Both the position numbers and the translations under genes were made by a program. The notes beneath the pieces are model-generated. The model was given only the letters and a program-made list of their open reading frames with translations, was not told the DNA's origin and searched no databases. This document shows, in pieces, positions 9,576-22,245 of a stretch of DNA of 64,000 bases (the stretch's first letter is position 1; the number at the start of each line of letters is the position of its first letter). The stretch is from Basidiobolus meristosporus CBS 931.73 (lineage: Eukaryota; Basidiobolomycota; Basidiobolomycetes; Basidiobolales; Basidiobolaceae): assembly GCA_002104905.1 (NCBI GenBank), contig MCFE01000033.1, positions 150,923 to 214,922 of the forward strand. Direction: 5' to 3'.

Positions 9576-11164
9576 TCACTTCTGCGAACATCCCGGGCAG
9601 TTATGCAGGATGTCGTGAACAAACAGATCGCACTCGATGCAGAAATGCTGATCGCACTTGGGACACCGGAAACGCGGGGTGATGTCCGACGGCGGGGACC
9701 CGTCAGTGGGCTCGTCCCGCTTGTTCTCGAAGGCTACCTGGCAAGCAAAGCAACAGGTGCTGGTGCAACTGGTTGGTGTGGCGGTGGGTTAATGGAAAGC
9801 ATGGTCGGAGACGATCACGATGGGGGAACTTACTGCTGTGTATCGACATCCACGAAATTATCTACCGGAAATAGATGATGGTACGAACGCGCCAAGTGTG
9901 GACTGGACACCAGCGTTAGGTTACACACGTCGCAATCAGTGGGCAACTCGCAGATCTTGGATTTGCATCGCGGACACACATACCCACCGAGCACTAGCTT
10001 CTGGTGGCTACACATCAATCAGTTACTGGGATGAAACGCTTGGCCAAGTGCCTCGTTCTACTCCAACCTTACCATACACAAAATGACGGGATGGACTCGA
10101 CTATCCGCGTGGGGAATCCCATCTTGACTAGATTCGAGGAACTCTTGGCGGCTGTGGTGGGTGGGGGTGGAATCGTCTCAAACATGATGTCTCGGTAATG
10201 GTTGTCGTTCATGGCGACCGCAAATTTGCCCCCGGTCTCCCTACATAGGGTCTTGAACACTTGGACCTCTGCGGACAACTGCACCATGGAGCACCGGATC
10301 TCCTCATCCTTCAGTAGCTGAATGGTTTCGTGGATGTTCCCGGGGTCGCAGGTCGTCAATGAGCCAAAGATCGCCAGGATTTCCCGTGATCCATGGGCGG
10401 GTACGTGGCTAGTAAAGGGGAGATTAGACATTGGCGTCAATCAAACTTGTCAAGCGGTGGTGCTCGAACCTGAGCGAGCTCCGCGCCATCTCGAGAGCAT
10501 TCTGCAGCGACGGCTCACCAATACAATCCTGATTGTTCTTGTTCCTTATGGCTCTGATGTGGTCCATGGGGTTACCTGCGTGTCGGAAGAATGTTTAGAA
10601 TGGCCATCATTGGGCAACATCGGGCACAAACGTACCGCTCAGCTCAGTTAGCTTCTCGGCAATTCCATCTCGAGTGATAATCAGTCCCAATTGACTGATA
10701 GGGTTCTGATCAAAATACTCCAAAACGAACGCTTCCACATAATTCACCGTAAGGCCTAGCCTGTGTGGGCGATAATCCTTCTCCATCATGTCCGCCGACA
10801 TGTCCAAGATCAAGTACAAGTGGCGAATAATCCCACGGCGGATGGTCGATGTATCGCGTAAGAGGCTAGGTGGAGGGGAACAAAGAAGGATTAAAACCAA
10901 ATCGCAAATTACGAAACTGGATCCTCAGGCCCAAACGTATCCACAGCGTTGATGGTGCCACTTCGGAGAAGGAAACACTCACCGTCGACGCTTTTGTTGT
11001 TGTAGATTGGCGACCACGCTTCGTAGCGAGCCTTGCTCGTCTTCCTGAACCACATCCCAACTTCTTTTGTACTCTTCTTCCCAGGCGTAGCCTAAATTAT
11101 TGTTGTTGGCATCATCGTCATCTTCCACTTCGTGTATTTTTGGGGGTTTGGTAGCTTGTGACAT
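9576..11164 (-). CDS. SSL1: TFIIH subunit p44 (SSL1/GTF2H2)
   Basis: 406-residue core subunit of transcription/repair factor TFIIH that stimulates the XPD helicase. Six exons on the minus strand: 11164-10983, 10865-10636, 10575-10470, 10408-10073, 10007-9834 and 9768-9576, all in phase. An acidic N-terminus is followed by a von Willebrand A domain starting [17 protein letters not shown], then [15 protein letters not shown]-like and [16 protein letters not shown] segments. Next come the zinc module [19 protein letters not shown] and the family hallmark [15 protein letters not shown]. The C-terminal RING-like C4C4 domain ends [18 protein letters not shown]. Length matches human p44 (395). It is divergent from GCN20 with a 437-bp shared upstream region. 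Confidence 0.95.
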
Positions 11165-11601
11165 GCTCTTTGAATGGAGGGAGTTTGCTTTCTATGACTC
11201 GCCTCAATCAACTGGCCATACTCCAACCCGGAGCATATAAATTATTTATGGAGCAGATTTATCTACTTCGTATCACATGACCCCTCAGTTGTGCACTCTG
11301 CCTGTTGAGGGTGAAGGGCAACAAGTGAAAAGGCCCAATTAATCCTAGCCATACCCCTATTTCCCACCGAAATCATCGTATTCTCCCTTGAGCAGCAATC
11401 AGCAATCAGTAATCGAGCAACAAAAAAAAACCAACCTTCCTGATGGTTTGGTCAATGCCAAATGCTGATTGTTTTTTTTCCAATCAGTCACCAGCTGGGC
11501 CGTAGTAAGTGGTATACTGACTCGGTGACCTGCGGACAGAACTAGTCGTCTTGATTCATTAAAGCTCCCCCCTTCCTCGGGTTCAACAAGACAGGTCAAA
11601 A
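11165..11601. promoter_or_regulatory. Divergent promoter region p44 / GCN20
   Basis: 437 bp between two outward-facing genes. A/T-rich blocks and a short direct repeat (AGCAATCAGCAATCAGTAATC, about 11393-11413) are visible; no clear TATA box. No coding signal. Confidence 0.5.
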
Positions 11602-13849
11602 ATGGTCGCAGAAACGATAAACGCCAAGGCAGAGAAGCTGATGCGCGAAGCAGTCCCCAACGTAGATGATCCCATCGTCGATTATCTCCTTGGTTGGCTA
11701 GCGGAACCCCAAAATGAAGACGAAGACATTCCGGTCCACGATTTCGTTGGGCCCATGCTGGTTGACGCAGGTGGCAACACCGCCGCTGTCAATGCTCTAT
11801 GCCAGGAACTCTCGAAGATGTTCGACTACCATGGCTTGGCCAAGGAACAGAAATCGAGCGGCTTAACCAAGCTCGAGACCCCCATCCACATGCTTTCCCA
11901 GAGCCACATCTCAGCCACTGCCAAGCTGGCGGCCAGAAACATCGATTTGGAGGCGGTCAGCGGTAGAAAGATTGCCTCTCAGGTGGACCAGAAGAAGTTG
12001 GAGAAGGCAGAGAAGAAGATTCGGGAGAAACTTCTCAAGAGAGAACGCAAGTCCAACTACGAGGGCAGCAAGCTTCTGGTGAAGCAAGAGGAGGTGGAGC
12101 TCCTCGCCATCAATCCTATTCTGGATTACACCACCACTCGCGGGAAATCGAAGGACATCAAATTGGACAACTTCGATATCTCCTTTGCTGGCAAGCGTAT
12201 TCTTACAGACGCTTCCCTCACCATTGCTTTCGGTAGACGTTACGGTCTCATCGGTAGGAACGGTATCGGAAAGTCCACCCTGCTACGTACCATTTCTAGA
12301 CGTGAGGTAAACATCCCCACTCACGTTAGTATCCTACACGTGGAACAGGAAATGGTTGGAGATGACACCCCTGCCATCGAATCAGTACTCAAGGCCGATT
12401 ACTTCCGTGAGCATCTGTTGCAGGAGGAAAGAAAGCTTACTGCCAGAATGACCGAGTTGGAGCAATCAACGGAGACCAACAACGACGAAATCGAGAACGA
12501 AAAGGGCGAGATCGAGCTCAAGCTCCGTGGAGTTTATTCCAAGCTCAACGATATCGAATCGGACAAGGCCGAGGCCAGGGCAGCCGCCATCCTTTCTGGT
12601 TTAGGATTCCGCACCGAGCAAATCCGCAACCCTACCTCCTCCTTCTCCGGTGGTTGGCGTATGCGTCTCTCCCTTGCCCGTGCGCTCTTCTGCAAGCCCG
12701 ATCTTCTACTTCTTGATGAACCTACCAATATGTTGGATATTCCAGCGGTGGTGTGGTTGGAATCCTATCTCAAAACATGGCCCAACAGTTTACTCGTCGT
12801 CTCCCACGACAGAGAGTTTCTGGACGAGGTTGCTACCGATATCCTCCATCAACACTCCGAGAAGCTCGATTACTACAAAGGAAACTTCACCCAGTTCTAC
12901 GCCACCAAAGAAGAGCGTCGCAAGAACCAACTGCGCGAGTACGAATCGCAGATGCAGTATCGCCAACATCTGCAAGACTTTATTGACCGTTGGAGATACA
13001 ATGCTAACCGTGCTGCCCAGGCTCAGATGAAAATCAAGATTCTGGAGAAGCTGCCCGAACTTGAGAAGCCTGAGGATGAGACCATCGTGACGTTCAGCTT
13101 CCCAGAGACCGAGAAGTTGAGTCCACCAATCCTGCAGATGGATGAGGTGACATTCGGCTACGGCGACGGACGAACCATTCTTGGCGGTATCAGCTTTGAC
13201 ATGCAAATGGATTCTCGTATCGCCGTGGTGGGTCCCAACGGTGCGGGTAAATCCACCATGCTGAAACTCTTAACCGGTCAGTTAGAGCCTAGAACCGGCA
13301 TGGTTCACAGACACGGCCGCCTTCGTCTGGCCTACTTTACCCAGCATCACGTCGACCAGTTAGATTTGAATCTTTCCCCCGTTGGATATATGGCCAAGGC
13401 GTTCCCTGGACGAACTGAAGAAGAATATCGTCGCTACCTTGGTAGATTCGGTATCTCTGGAATGGTTGGCCTGCAACCTATCCAAACTCTGTCTGGTGGT
13501 CAAAAGAGTAGAGTGGCATTTGCCTGTTTGGCCATCCAAGATCCACACTTCTTGGTGCTCGATGAAGTAAGAAACTCCCCCCTAACAGATTACCCTCACG
13601 GCAGACTAACCTGAAACTAATTGATCACCTCTTTAGCCTACAAATCATTTGGACATGGACTCCATTGATGCCCTGACGAACGCTCTCAAGCAATTCACTG
13701 GTGGTGTCGCAGTGGTTTCTCACGATGAGCGTTTCATCGACTCTGTGTGTAACGAAATCTGGGTCTGTGACAATGCCAAACTCACCAAATTCACAGGAGA
13801 GGGCATCAAGGACTACAAGAGAATCATATGCCCCGAGGGAAATTTCTAA
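11602..13849 (+). CDS. GCN20: GCN20-type ABCF ATPase
   Basis: 725-residue soluble twin-ATPase of the ABCF3/GCN20 group, which with GCN1 on ribosomes activates the eIF2alpha kinase GCN2 during amino-acid starvation. Exons 11602-13566 and 13637-13849; the intron splits the second Walker B motif between LDE and PTNHLD. An N-terminal region of about 190 residues resembles the GCN1-binding part. ABC1: Walker A GRNGIGKST near residue 218, signature FSGGWRMRLSLARAL near 348, Walker B LLLLDEPTN near 370. ABC2: Walker A GPNGAGKST near 544, signature LSGGQKSRVAFA near 630, then SHDERF. No membrane segments. The length fits yeast GCN20 (752). Confidence 0.95.
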
Positions 13850-13861
13850 GCTTGATGTAGA

Positions 13862-13863
13862 AT

Positions 13864-13895
<32 letters not shown>

Positions 13896-13900
13896 CACTA
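13862..13900. repeat. (CCCTCA)n simple repeat
   Basis: Four imperfect hexamers just after the GCN20 stop, in its 3' UTR. It resembles but does not equal the telomeric hexamer. Confidence 0.8.
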
Positions 13901-14197
13901 CCCGTTCCCACCTTTGTGCCCTTCACCCATTCATCGTTTTCAGGAAAATACACACTGTCAAAAAACTGCCTCGGGGTTGGATCATTCTATACAGAACAGA
14001 AAAGCGATCGCTGCACTTTAATGATGACTCTATAACTTTGCTAAAATACATGAATTTTCTGATATTACATAAATACGATACATGCTTAGAACACCAATCC
14101 AGCATAATATATACGCGGCAGACCTGGGAAATTGTTGGAACAATTCGGATTCGGAGGAGTTGCTAGATTAGGTTGTTTGCAACAACTCCTGGCTCCG
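13901..14197. other. Convergent 3' region GCN20 / GATA-finger gene
   Basis: About 300 bp between two converging genes; A/T-rich with no coding signal recognised. Confidence 0.55.
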
Positions 14198-15489
14198 CTA
14201 TTCGTCAGCGCAATCCTCATCGCATGTTGAAGAGGCAGGCGTAGTGTTGCGAGATCTACGGGTATCGATCAATACTATCGGCAGTACCTTGGTCGATAAA
14301 TCTCTCGAGCTACCGGCTCTGCCACGGGTGCTTCCCAGCAACTTTTCGTATTTGACCGACTGCTCCTGCATGATCTTTCCATGCTTCCACTTCACACCGC
14401 AGGCATTACAAAGTGTTCCAGGACCCGCTGGACCCCTCCTCCACATAGGGGTGCTTTTACACCCACAGTAGCCACACTTCTTACCAATGCCGCCTGAATT
14501 GGGGGAGGTGTTCACGCGTTTGGCTATGATTGACATTTTGTCCGGCACTTTGTCTTTAGAAAACGATTACTAAGGATGTCGGTCGATCGTGTATTCGAGA
14601 AAACGAATGCAAACCTGTTAACCCATGACCGTGGACCTTCGGGAACTTACGGGGACAGGGGCTTGAACCCCACGGGTCACTCGCGAAGTCGGAATCCGAG
14701 TCGGACTGCGAGAGGCAGTAGTACTTGTCAACCGAGTCGTTGTGGTGGTTTTGAGACTGTTTGAGGATGATCTTTGGTCGAGGATGGTACGCTTCGAACT
14801 CATCATCCACACAAAAATCAATCAGTGCTAATTGAAGCTCGGCCCATAGCTCCTTTTGAACTCCGTAAATGTAGACATAGCTTTGATTCGCTTGCTGATA
14901 GAAAGGATCCGGCAATGACTTGATCGCACGCTGAGGGAATGATACTGTGACTTGATAGGGCTCCTTCAGAGACTGTGTCTTGAGCTTGACATCTCTAGGT
15001 AACAGCCACCATACGCCGGGGCTATCTTGAAACTCGAAGATAATATCAAATCTATCTATGGGGGATGCTAAGGGTGATGTTGGCGGAGTCGATATATGAC
15101 TGATATTCTTTGGCGGCGAATATGTTGGCTTGCTCGAGCGATGGTTTGACAAAGGTCCAATTTTGGCGCGTGTCTTGTAGAATTGACAATTCGCGAATAC
15201 GTGTGGTCCTATCAATATGGTGCAGCTACCCAAGGGGAGGTGGAGTGTTTTGTCGGAAGTAACCGAAACAAATACCGAAGAAAGCCATTCCCTTCTCGAG
15301 GTGGCAAAACTATCCAAAATATCGCTAGAGGAGGAACGTTAAACTCGCTTGCTCTCGACATGGCAAGTGTGATTGAGGCACCTACGTTTTTGAACAGTCA
15401 ATTGAGTTGGCGGTGGGACTCAAATCGACGGAATTATATCTCGAGGTGGCTAAAAGCCCCATTTCATTCGATATCAGTAAAGGCTCCAT
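14198..15489 (-). CDS. GATA-type zinc-finger protein
   Basis: 372-residue putative transcription factor assembled from exons 15489-15386, 15309-14651 and 14553-14198 (phases agree). The single C-terminal finger reads CGYC, then 18 residues including [15 protein letters not shown], then NACG: the CX2CX18CX2C loop of plant-like and WC-2-like fungal GATA factors rather than the CX2CX17CX2C loop of nitrogen or iron regulators. A basic tail follows (KWKHGKI). The N-terminal 250 residues match nothing I recognise, and no PAS domain is visible. They contain a segment [20 protein letters not shown] and an acidic Ser/Asp patch just before the second intron. The start at 15489 is the first ATG in frame; an upstream exon is possible. 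Confidence 0.75.
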
Positions 15490-16995
15490 ATCACACTGTT
15501 CACAGAGGAGATATCCAAACTTTGAAGTTGGCGGTTCGGTTAAATAGATACGTGGGCAGGATTGCTGAGGTTTGGCATACAACGTTTGTTAAAGTGACAC
15601 AGCAATGAATGTTATGATAGAAATGCCGAAATGGCGTCACTAAATTTAAGAGCAAACGAAAAGAAAAACAAAGCTGAATCCAGAGAAAAATTCTGATCAA
15701 AACAACAGAGTGCCGAAATTTATAAGCTCCATTGTATGCCCACGCGAAATCACAATTTGATTGGATTGCTCTAGCGAAAGAATGGTTCCAAAACTGAGCT
15801 AGCATTCATACAAATTAGGCCCGAATGCTGGAAGATCACATAATCTTGGTTTTCGTAACACAGATGTAATTGATGCGCATTTCATGACGAAATTAAACAG
15901 GATTTCCATCCAGATAAAAACGCGATCGAGTTACCTGTCTTGATCAGATTGCAAATCAAAACCAATGCGTCGAACCAAACGCGTAACAATTTCATCCTCA
16001 GGTTTTTGTTCCAACTTGATTAAATTTTGGCTTGACATCGGTAGCGTGTTGGGTAAATTACCCGATTTTGGATCGTACTAATTAGAAGTGGCGTGCGAGC
16101 CAGATGTAATTAACAATGTTAACCAGGAATACAAACATGTACAATCAGCAAATAGGTGCTAATGTGGCTTAAGATTCGAAATACCAAAAAGTAACCTTGG
16201 TCAGTTTCCACTTGGGTCAATACAATGCATACATATTCTGAAAGAATTTTGGCGCTAGACCTTTATGTAGTGTGGCTGCTGCCTGGTCGCGGTCTAGTGA
16301 GCTAGACCAAATATGTGTCTGCAATGAAAGCCTAAGGTTTTGTGTGACAATATTGCACACGACTAAGGTCTAGTGTTCACAGTGTACCTCAGGTGAGGAT
16401 AATAAGGGGCAAGTAATGGAGCAGCGACGAGTAGAGCATTAAAGCTAACGGTCATTTGGATTGTGTGGTTGCGGACTTCATTAGGAAAGATACATACAAA
16501 TATAGAATACACAATTATAGAAGTGGTGGATCTCAGGTTCCTAGCGAATAATAGGCGGTATGTGGATGAAACATCAACATCACAATGGCACCAAACTCGT
16601 CGTGGTGAAGTTTCTAAAGAGGCAGTGCCTTCCACGGATCAATGGATTACACCGGGGACCACTTACGTAGAGGAACGGTTTTGAGCCACCACATCAGTGG
16701 AGTCAGTTTGCCAAAGAAAGTAAACAAGAGTAGTGAAAATAGTAGGAAACCAATTCAGTAACTCAGTTTTCAACTGCTGAACTGCCAATACAAACTGAAA
16801 TCCGAGATTCACCAAGATCTTCCACGGATAGAACTAGGCCTAAACTGGGCCCAATAGGACAAAGCCAACTCCAGTAAAATAAAACCTATTTAGCAATGGT
16901 GTAAAACCACTCACCGACCACAATAGAAAGTCTTCAAGTCCAGAAGTTCCATCGCCGCAACCCAAATAAACTTCCACAAAGCGTGGATGAGAAGG
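15490..16995. other. Intergenic region upstream of CNT copy 1
   Basis: About 1.5 kb without a credible ORF, A/T-richer than the flanking genes. It marks the change from housekeeping genes to the subtelomeric CNT array. It contains the repeated heptamer GGTCTAG described separately. Confidence 0.6.
16291..16308. promoter_or_regulatory. GGTCTAG inverted repeat, candidate operator
   Basis: GGTCTAG-4 nt-CTAGACC is a perfect 7-bp inverted repeat. Extra single heptamers occur at about 16255-16261 (CTAGACC) and in the stretch near 16366. All lie 0.7-0.8 kb before CNT copy 1. Confidence 0.4.
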
Positions 16996-17003
16996 TATAA
17001 AAG
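16996..17003 (+). promoter_or_regulatory. TATA box, CNT copy 1
   Basis: TATAAAAG, 67 nt before the copy 1 ATG; the same octamer precedes every copy of the family. Confidence 0.8.
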
Positions 17004-17069
17004 ACCTAGCACATTAGTTAGAATTTACTCAAATCATCTCAAGCTTATTCCTTTTCATTCTTTTTCATC

Positions 17070-18774
17070 ATGGATATAGAGATGTCAGCGCATGAAAGTC
17101 AAGACCAAAAGCCCGAAGTTGTCTCAGCTGATACGGCGAGTGGATCCCATCCTGTTTCATTTTTACCAACATCGACAAGCGATAAGTATCCAGATCATGA
17201 GAAAAAGATGTCTGAGGAGCCAGAGGAGAAAAAATCCCTTTATCAACGCTTTCGCCTTTACATCCATATTGCTATTGTACTCCTCTACACTGGGTATATG
17301 ATTGCTGCATGGATTCTTCATGGAAAAAAGACCCTTGTGGCTTCCTTGCTCTGGGCCTTTGTTTCGTTAAAGATCATGTTCTACCACGTTCCTACCACCA
17401 TTCTCACTAAGCCCTTAGGCTGGTTCTTCTCCAATCTAATTGCATTTGCTATGAGGTTCCCAAGCAAAGTTCGCTGGATTGTATCTGTTGTCTTCACCGT
17501 CGGTCTGATTGTTGGTGTCACTCTGGGACTACCCGTGCATGAAGGCCAAGGAACCCTGGTCGACAGAGTGAGATCGTTGGCCGGCTTGTTCGTGTTTGTG
17601 CTAGTGCTCTACGCTACCTCTACTGATCGCAAGCGGATTCGTTGGGCCACTGTACTCTCCGGGCTTTTGCTTCAGTATCTTCTCGGATTGTTCATCCTCA
17701 AGACCTCGGTTGGTTACGACATCTTCCACTGGATCTCGCACATGTGCACCACCCTCCTCGAGTTCTCCAACAGTGGTTTCGCTTTCATTGTTGGTGATAA
17801 GGTAGCCGCCATGGGAACATTCGCTACTGGAGTTCTGCCAGCTGTCCTCTTCTTCGCTGCTATCGTGAAGATCGTGTACTTCTTTGGAGGCATGCAAGTG
17901 GATGGTGAAGAAGATCGCCTGGCTCATGGTCAGACTGATGAACACCAGTGGTGCCGAGTCCACCGTAGCCGCCGCCTCGCCCTTCGTTGGTATGGGTGAA
18001 TCATCATTGCTGGTTCTTCCCTTCTTGGAAACCATGACCAAGTCGGAGATCCACTCCACCATGACATCAGGATTTGCCACTATCTCCGGCTCAGTGCTGG
18101 TCGGATTCATTTCCATGGGAGTCAACCCACAACCACTCGTCACCTCATGTGTCATGTCAGTTCCATGCGGTATGCTTATCTCCAAGATGCGCTATCCTGA
18201 GGATGGCGAGCCAGTGACCAAGGGTAAGGTTCGCATTCCACCAGCCGCTGAAGAGGAGTGTAATTTCTTGCATGCAGCATCCAACGGAGCTGCTCAAGGT
18301 ATCCACTTGGTGCTGTTGATTGCTGCCACTGTTCTTGCCTTCATGTCACTCCTCGCCTTGGTGAACGCTTTCCTTACCTGGTTTGGTAGCTTCATCAACA
18401 TCGACCACCTAACTCTTCAGTTGGTCATGGGATACATCTATGTGCCATTCATCTGGTTTGTTGGTGTCGCCCAGAAGGACGTGTTGGTTGTTTCTCGCTT
18501 GATGGCCACCAAGACATTCGTCAACGAGTTCGTCGCCTTCGGTGAGCTCACCACCCCAGCTGTAGCTGATGCATTGACCGCTCGCTCCAAACATGTTGCG
18601 GTGTACTGCCTCTGTGGATTCGCCAACTTCGGATCGATCGGTATTCAGATCGGATCATTGGGATCCATGGCACCTTCCCGCAGACAAGATCTTGCCGAAC
18701 TATCGTTCTCAGCCATGTTGTGTGGCACCATGTCAACCTTGATGAGTGCCGCCATTGCAGGAATGCTAATGTAG
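17070..18774 (+). pseudogene. Concentrative nucleoside transporter, copy 1 (one +1 frameshift)
   Basis: CNT family (SLC28/NupC) cation-coupled nucleoside transporter of the plasma membrane; 567 residues if the shift is ignored. The hydrophilic N-terminus of about 60 residues is followed by membrane helices beginning IHIAIVLLYTGYMIAAWIL, re-entrant loop HP1 (PFVGMGESSLLVLPF), MTSGFATISGSVLVGF, the hallmark ATKTFVNEFVAFGEL and CGFANFGSIGIQIG. The frame is broken by one extra A at 17896/17897 (ATGCAAGTGG where copies 2-4 have ATGCAGTGG). No stop codon or other damage is seen, so an assembly error is as likely as a real pseudogene. Met replaces the canonical Gln in HP1 (codon 17992-17994). Confidence 0.85.
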
Positions 18775-19333
18775 GCTATCAAATTGAACTTCACCAAAGC
18801 AGTAAATGTAAATAGTATCAGTATTTTCAACAAAAATTTGTGAAATCATTATTCCTATTGGTCCATGAATATATGAATCTGTTTAGAAATACATAAGTCC
18901 AGCGCAATGCAAATAGTATCATAAATAAAACGCCATACAAAGTATACCCAGAGTTAACCCGCTGAGGGTAGAGTCAATCGAATATCACTTTGTGTTACAT
19001 AGTGTGCCAAAGCCGAAAATGACCAAATAATGATTTTGGATTTGTTGAAAGCCACCGGCACTCATTGGCAGGGCCCAAGGAAGTGTTAACGATTTGATTG
19101 AATGATCGAAGCTATATCTGACCCCGCGCAATCGCCACATATTTGGTAAATATCAGGTGAGGCACCTTCTTCCTGAATGGATGGGTGATAATGGAAGGAA
19201 ATCTCATTCTCAGTGATCTAGGTCAGAGTCTAGATGGATGAAATTACCATATTCGTTTTAGCGATTCCTGTAGGAACTCCATGTGTTCCCAAGAATAAAG
19301 TTTAGCGTGTGCAGGGTAGCGTGCAACTTCACA
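18775..19333. other. Intergenic region CNT copies 1-2
   Basis: Copy 1 3' UTR, then a block (from about 19090) shared with the upstream regions of copies 3 and 4, including GATTTGATTGAATGATCGAA and the stretch around GAATGGATGGGTGA. No gene. Confidence 0.65.
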
Positions 19334-19341
19334 TATAAAAG
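19334..19341 (+). promoter_or_regulatory. TATA box, CNT copy 2
   Basis: TATAAAAG, 86 nt before the copy 2 ATG; preceded by the shared AATAAAGTTTAGCGTGTGC block. Confidence 0.8.
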
Positions 19342-19426
19342 AACTCCCACACCTCCATTCGAATCATCAACCTACAAGCTCAACGCATTCTAACTTCCTA
19401 TTCCACATTTCTTTGTGAATATTGAA

Positions 19427-21104
19427 ATGTCTACCCACGAAGCCTCGGACCAAAAAGTCGAATCGGTCCCCGTCTCCTTGTTGCCCACCACTGTCCACGA
19501 CACTTACATTGAGGATGACTGTGAGAAAAAGCAGGAGGTAACCGAAGTGACTGAGGAAAAGAAGTCGCTTTACCAACGCTGCCGCATTTACATTCATATT
19601 GCCGCTGTATTGCTCTACACTGGCTACATGATTGCCGCGTGGATTCTCCATGGAAAGAAGACCCTTGTGGCCTCCTTGCTCTGGGCTTTTGTATGTCTTA
19701 AGATCATGTTCTACCACGTTCCTACCTCCATTGTCGCCAAGCCATTGGGCTGGTTCTTCTCTCAGCTGATCTCATTTGCCATGAGATTCTCGAGCCGAGT
19801 TCGCTGGATTGTATCTGTTGTCTTTACCGTCGGTCTGATTGTTGGTGTCACCCTGGGACTACCTGTGCATGAAGGCCAAGGAACCCTGGTTGACAGAGTG
19901 AGATCGTTAGCCGGCTTGTTCGTGTTTGTGCTAGTGCTCTTCGCGACCTCCACCGACCGCAAGCGGATTCGTTGGGCCACTGTACTCTCGGGACTTTTGA
20001 TCCAGTATCTTCTCGGTTTGTTCATCCTCAAGACCTCGGTTGGTTACGACATCTTCCACTGGATCTCGCACATGTGCACCACCCTCCTCGAGTTCTCCAA
20101 CACTGGCTTCGCTTTCATTGTTGGCGATAAGGTAGCCGCCATGGGAACGTTCGCTACTGGAGTTCTGCCAGCTGTCCTCTTCTTCGCTGCCATCGTGAAG
20201 GTCGTGTACTTCTTTGGAGGCATGCAGTGGATGGTGAAGAAGATCGCCTGGCTCATGGTCAGACTGATGAACACCAGTGGTGCCGAGTCCACCGTAGCCG
20301 CCGCCTCGCCCTTCGTTGGTATGGGTGAATCATCATTGCTGGTTCTTCCCTTCTTGGAAACCATGACCAAGTCAGAGATCCACTCCACCATGACATCAGG
20401 ATTTGCCACCATCTCCGGCTCAGTGCTGGTCGGATTCATTTCCATGGGAGTCAACCCACAACCACTCGTCACCTCATGTGTCATGTCAGTTCCATGTGGT
20501 ATGCTTATCTCCAAGATGCGCTATCCTGAGACTGGTGAGCCAGTGACCAAGGGCAAGGTTCGCATTCCACCCGCCCCCGAAGAGGAGTGTAACTTCTTGC
20601 ATGCAGCTGCTAACGGAGCTGCTCAAGGTATCCACTTGGTGCTGTTGATTGCTGCCACCGTTCTTGCCTTCATGTCACTCCTCGCCTTGGTGAACGCTTT
20701 CCTTCACCTGGTTTGGCAACTTCATCAACATCGATAACTTGACTCTTCAGTTGGTCATGGGATACATCTATGTGCCATTCATCTGGTTTGTTGGTGTCGC
20801 CCAGAAGGACGTGTTGACTGTGTCTCGCTTGATGGCCACCAAGACATTCGTCAATGAGTTCGTCGCCTTCGGTGAGCTCACCACCCCAGCTGTAGCTGAT
20901 GCATTGACTGCTCGCTCCAAGCATCTTGCGGTGTACTGCCTCTGTGGATTCGCCAACTTCGGATCGATTGGTATTCAGATCGGATCATTGGGATCCATGG
21001 CACCTTCCCGTAAACAAGATCTTGCCGAACTATCGTTCTCAGCCATGTTGTGTGGCACCATGTCAACCCTGATGAGTGCCAACATTGCGGGATTGCTGAT
21101 GTAA
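19427..21104 (+). pseudogene. Concentrative nucleoside transporter, copy 2 (one +1 frameshift)
   Basis: 558-residue CNT if the single extra base is ignored. ATG 19427 is used; the codon where copies 1, 5 and 6 have their first Met is GTG here, so translation probably starts four codons later. The extra C is at 20705 (CCTTCACCTGG versus CCTTACCTGG in copies 3 and 4), within the helix after LALVNAFL; reading resumes unchanged to the stop. HP1 reads GMGESSLL, and NEFVAF and CGFAN are intact. It is nearly identical to copies 3 and 4, marking a recent duplication. Confidence 0.85.
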
Positions 21105-22152
21105 ACCACGAATTTCTCCAGGTATCCTAACATGGATGAGCAACCAAAATTATGTGTGTATCTGTATATAGACCAGGAGTACCAGTGGTAAACTGTAAAT
21201 AGCCAGAGATTATCGAATAGTATATCATGTAGAGCCCTTCTTCTCATCACTGCCAAACTTACCCTAGATCTTTATATTTACGCGCAATGAATATCACTGT
21301 GACCAATATATTATTAAATTGATAGATACCCTACATGGTTTTCATTCATACGATTACTCATCAACTAAGTTGCAGACTGGCTTAATAGCCCCATTCCAGG
21401 GTTCGTGATAGCCTTTAAAACGGGTCGTGGGTATCTACAGTCCTCCCATAACAGAAATATCCCACTGAACCAAAATGCTTAAATATGCTGCATTAGGCAT
21501 GGTGTTGATCCAGCTTTAGTAAAGGTTCGAATGGATGTTGACCAATACACAATATTGGTATTTTCATAGCGGATCTCGACAGAATAATTGATCAACCACC
21601 GCAGCCTGCAGATGGCAACCTTTAAATGTTTGTACAATGCATATAGTGCCATAAATATGGACCAACACAAGTTTATCAGTACATTATATTGGCTGACGAT
21701 TTCCGTCTAACTAAATGGGCTAACAAATAAATGCAATAGTCGTGGTTTCGAAATCTTATCTTACCTAATATAATTTTGACAACAGTGGTGTTCAAGCCTA
21801 TGATGATCATTACTCAAATCATTTCGCGAGAATTCCTGGGTCCACTAAGCCATCGATCTGCAGAGCGCCACTCCTTCGCATTGGTAGATTCAAAGAAGGG
21901 GTCAATGATTTGATTGAATGATCGAACAAGCTATATCTGACCCCACGGAGTAATCCCACAATTAATGAAAATCAGGTGAGACACCTTCTTCCTGAATGGA
22001 TGGGTGACAATGGAAGGATATCTCATTCTCAGTAATCTCGACCGGAGTCCAGATGGATGAAATTACCATATTCGTTTTAGCGATTCCTGTAGGAACTCCA
22101 TGTGTTCCCAAGAATAAAGTTTAGCGTGTGCAGGGTAGCGTGCAACTTCACA
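21105..22152. other. Intergenic region CNT copies 2-3
   Basis: About 1 kb, A/T-rich. The last 250 bp are nearly identical to the promoters of copies 2 and 4. The first part is unique; no gene recognised. Confidence 0.65.
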
Positions 22153-22160
22153 TATAAAAG
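22153..22160 (+). promoter_or_regulatory. TATA box, CNT copy 3
   Basis: TATAAAAG in a promoter almost identical to copies 2 and 4. Confidence 0.8.
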
Positions 22161-22245
22161 AACTCCCACACCTCCATTTGAATCATCAACCTACAAGCTC
22201 AACGCATTCTAACTTCCTATTCCACATTTCTTTGTGAATATTGAA

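Noticed and set aside
13862-13900. CCCTCA hexamers as an interstitial telomere
   Set aside because: The unit differs from CCCTAA and lies in a 3' UTR; treated as a simple repeat.
14198-15489. GATA protein as the iron regulator of FTR1/FET3
   Set aside because: It has a single CX2CX18CX2C finger and no Cys-rich region, unlike known iron-repressing factors with two fingers.
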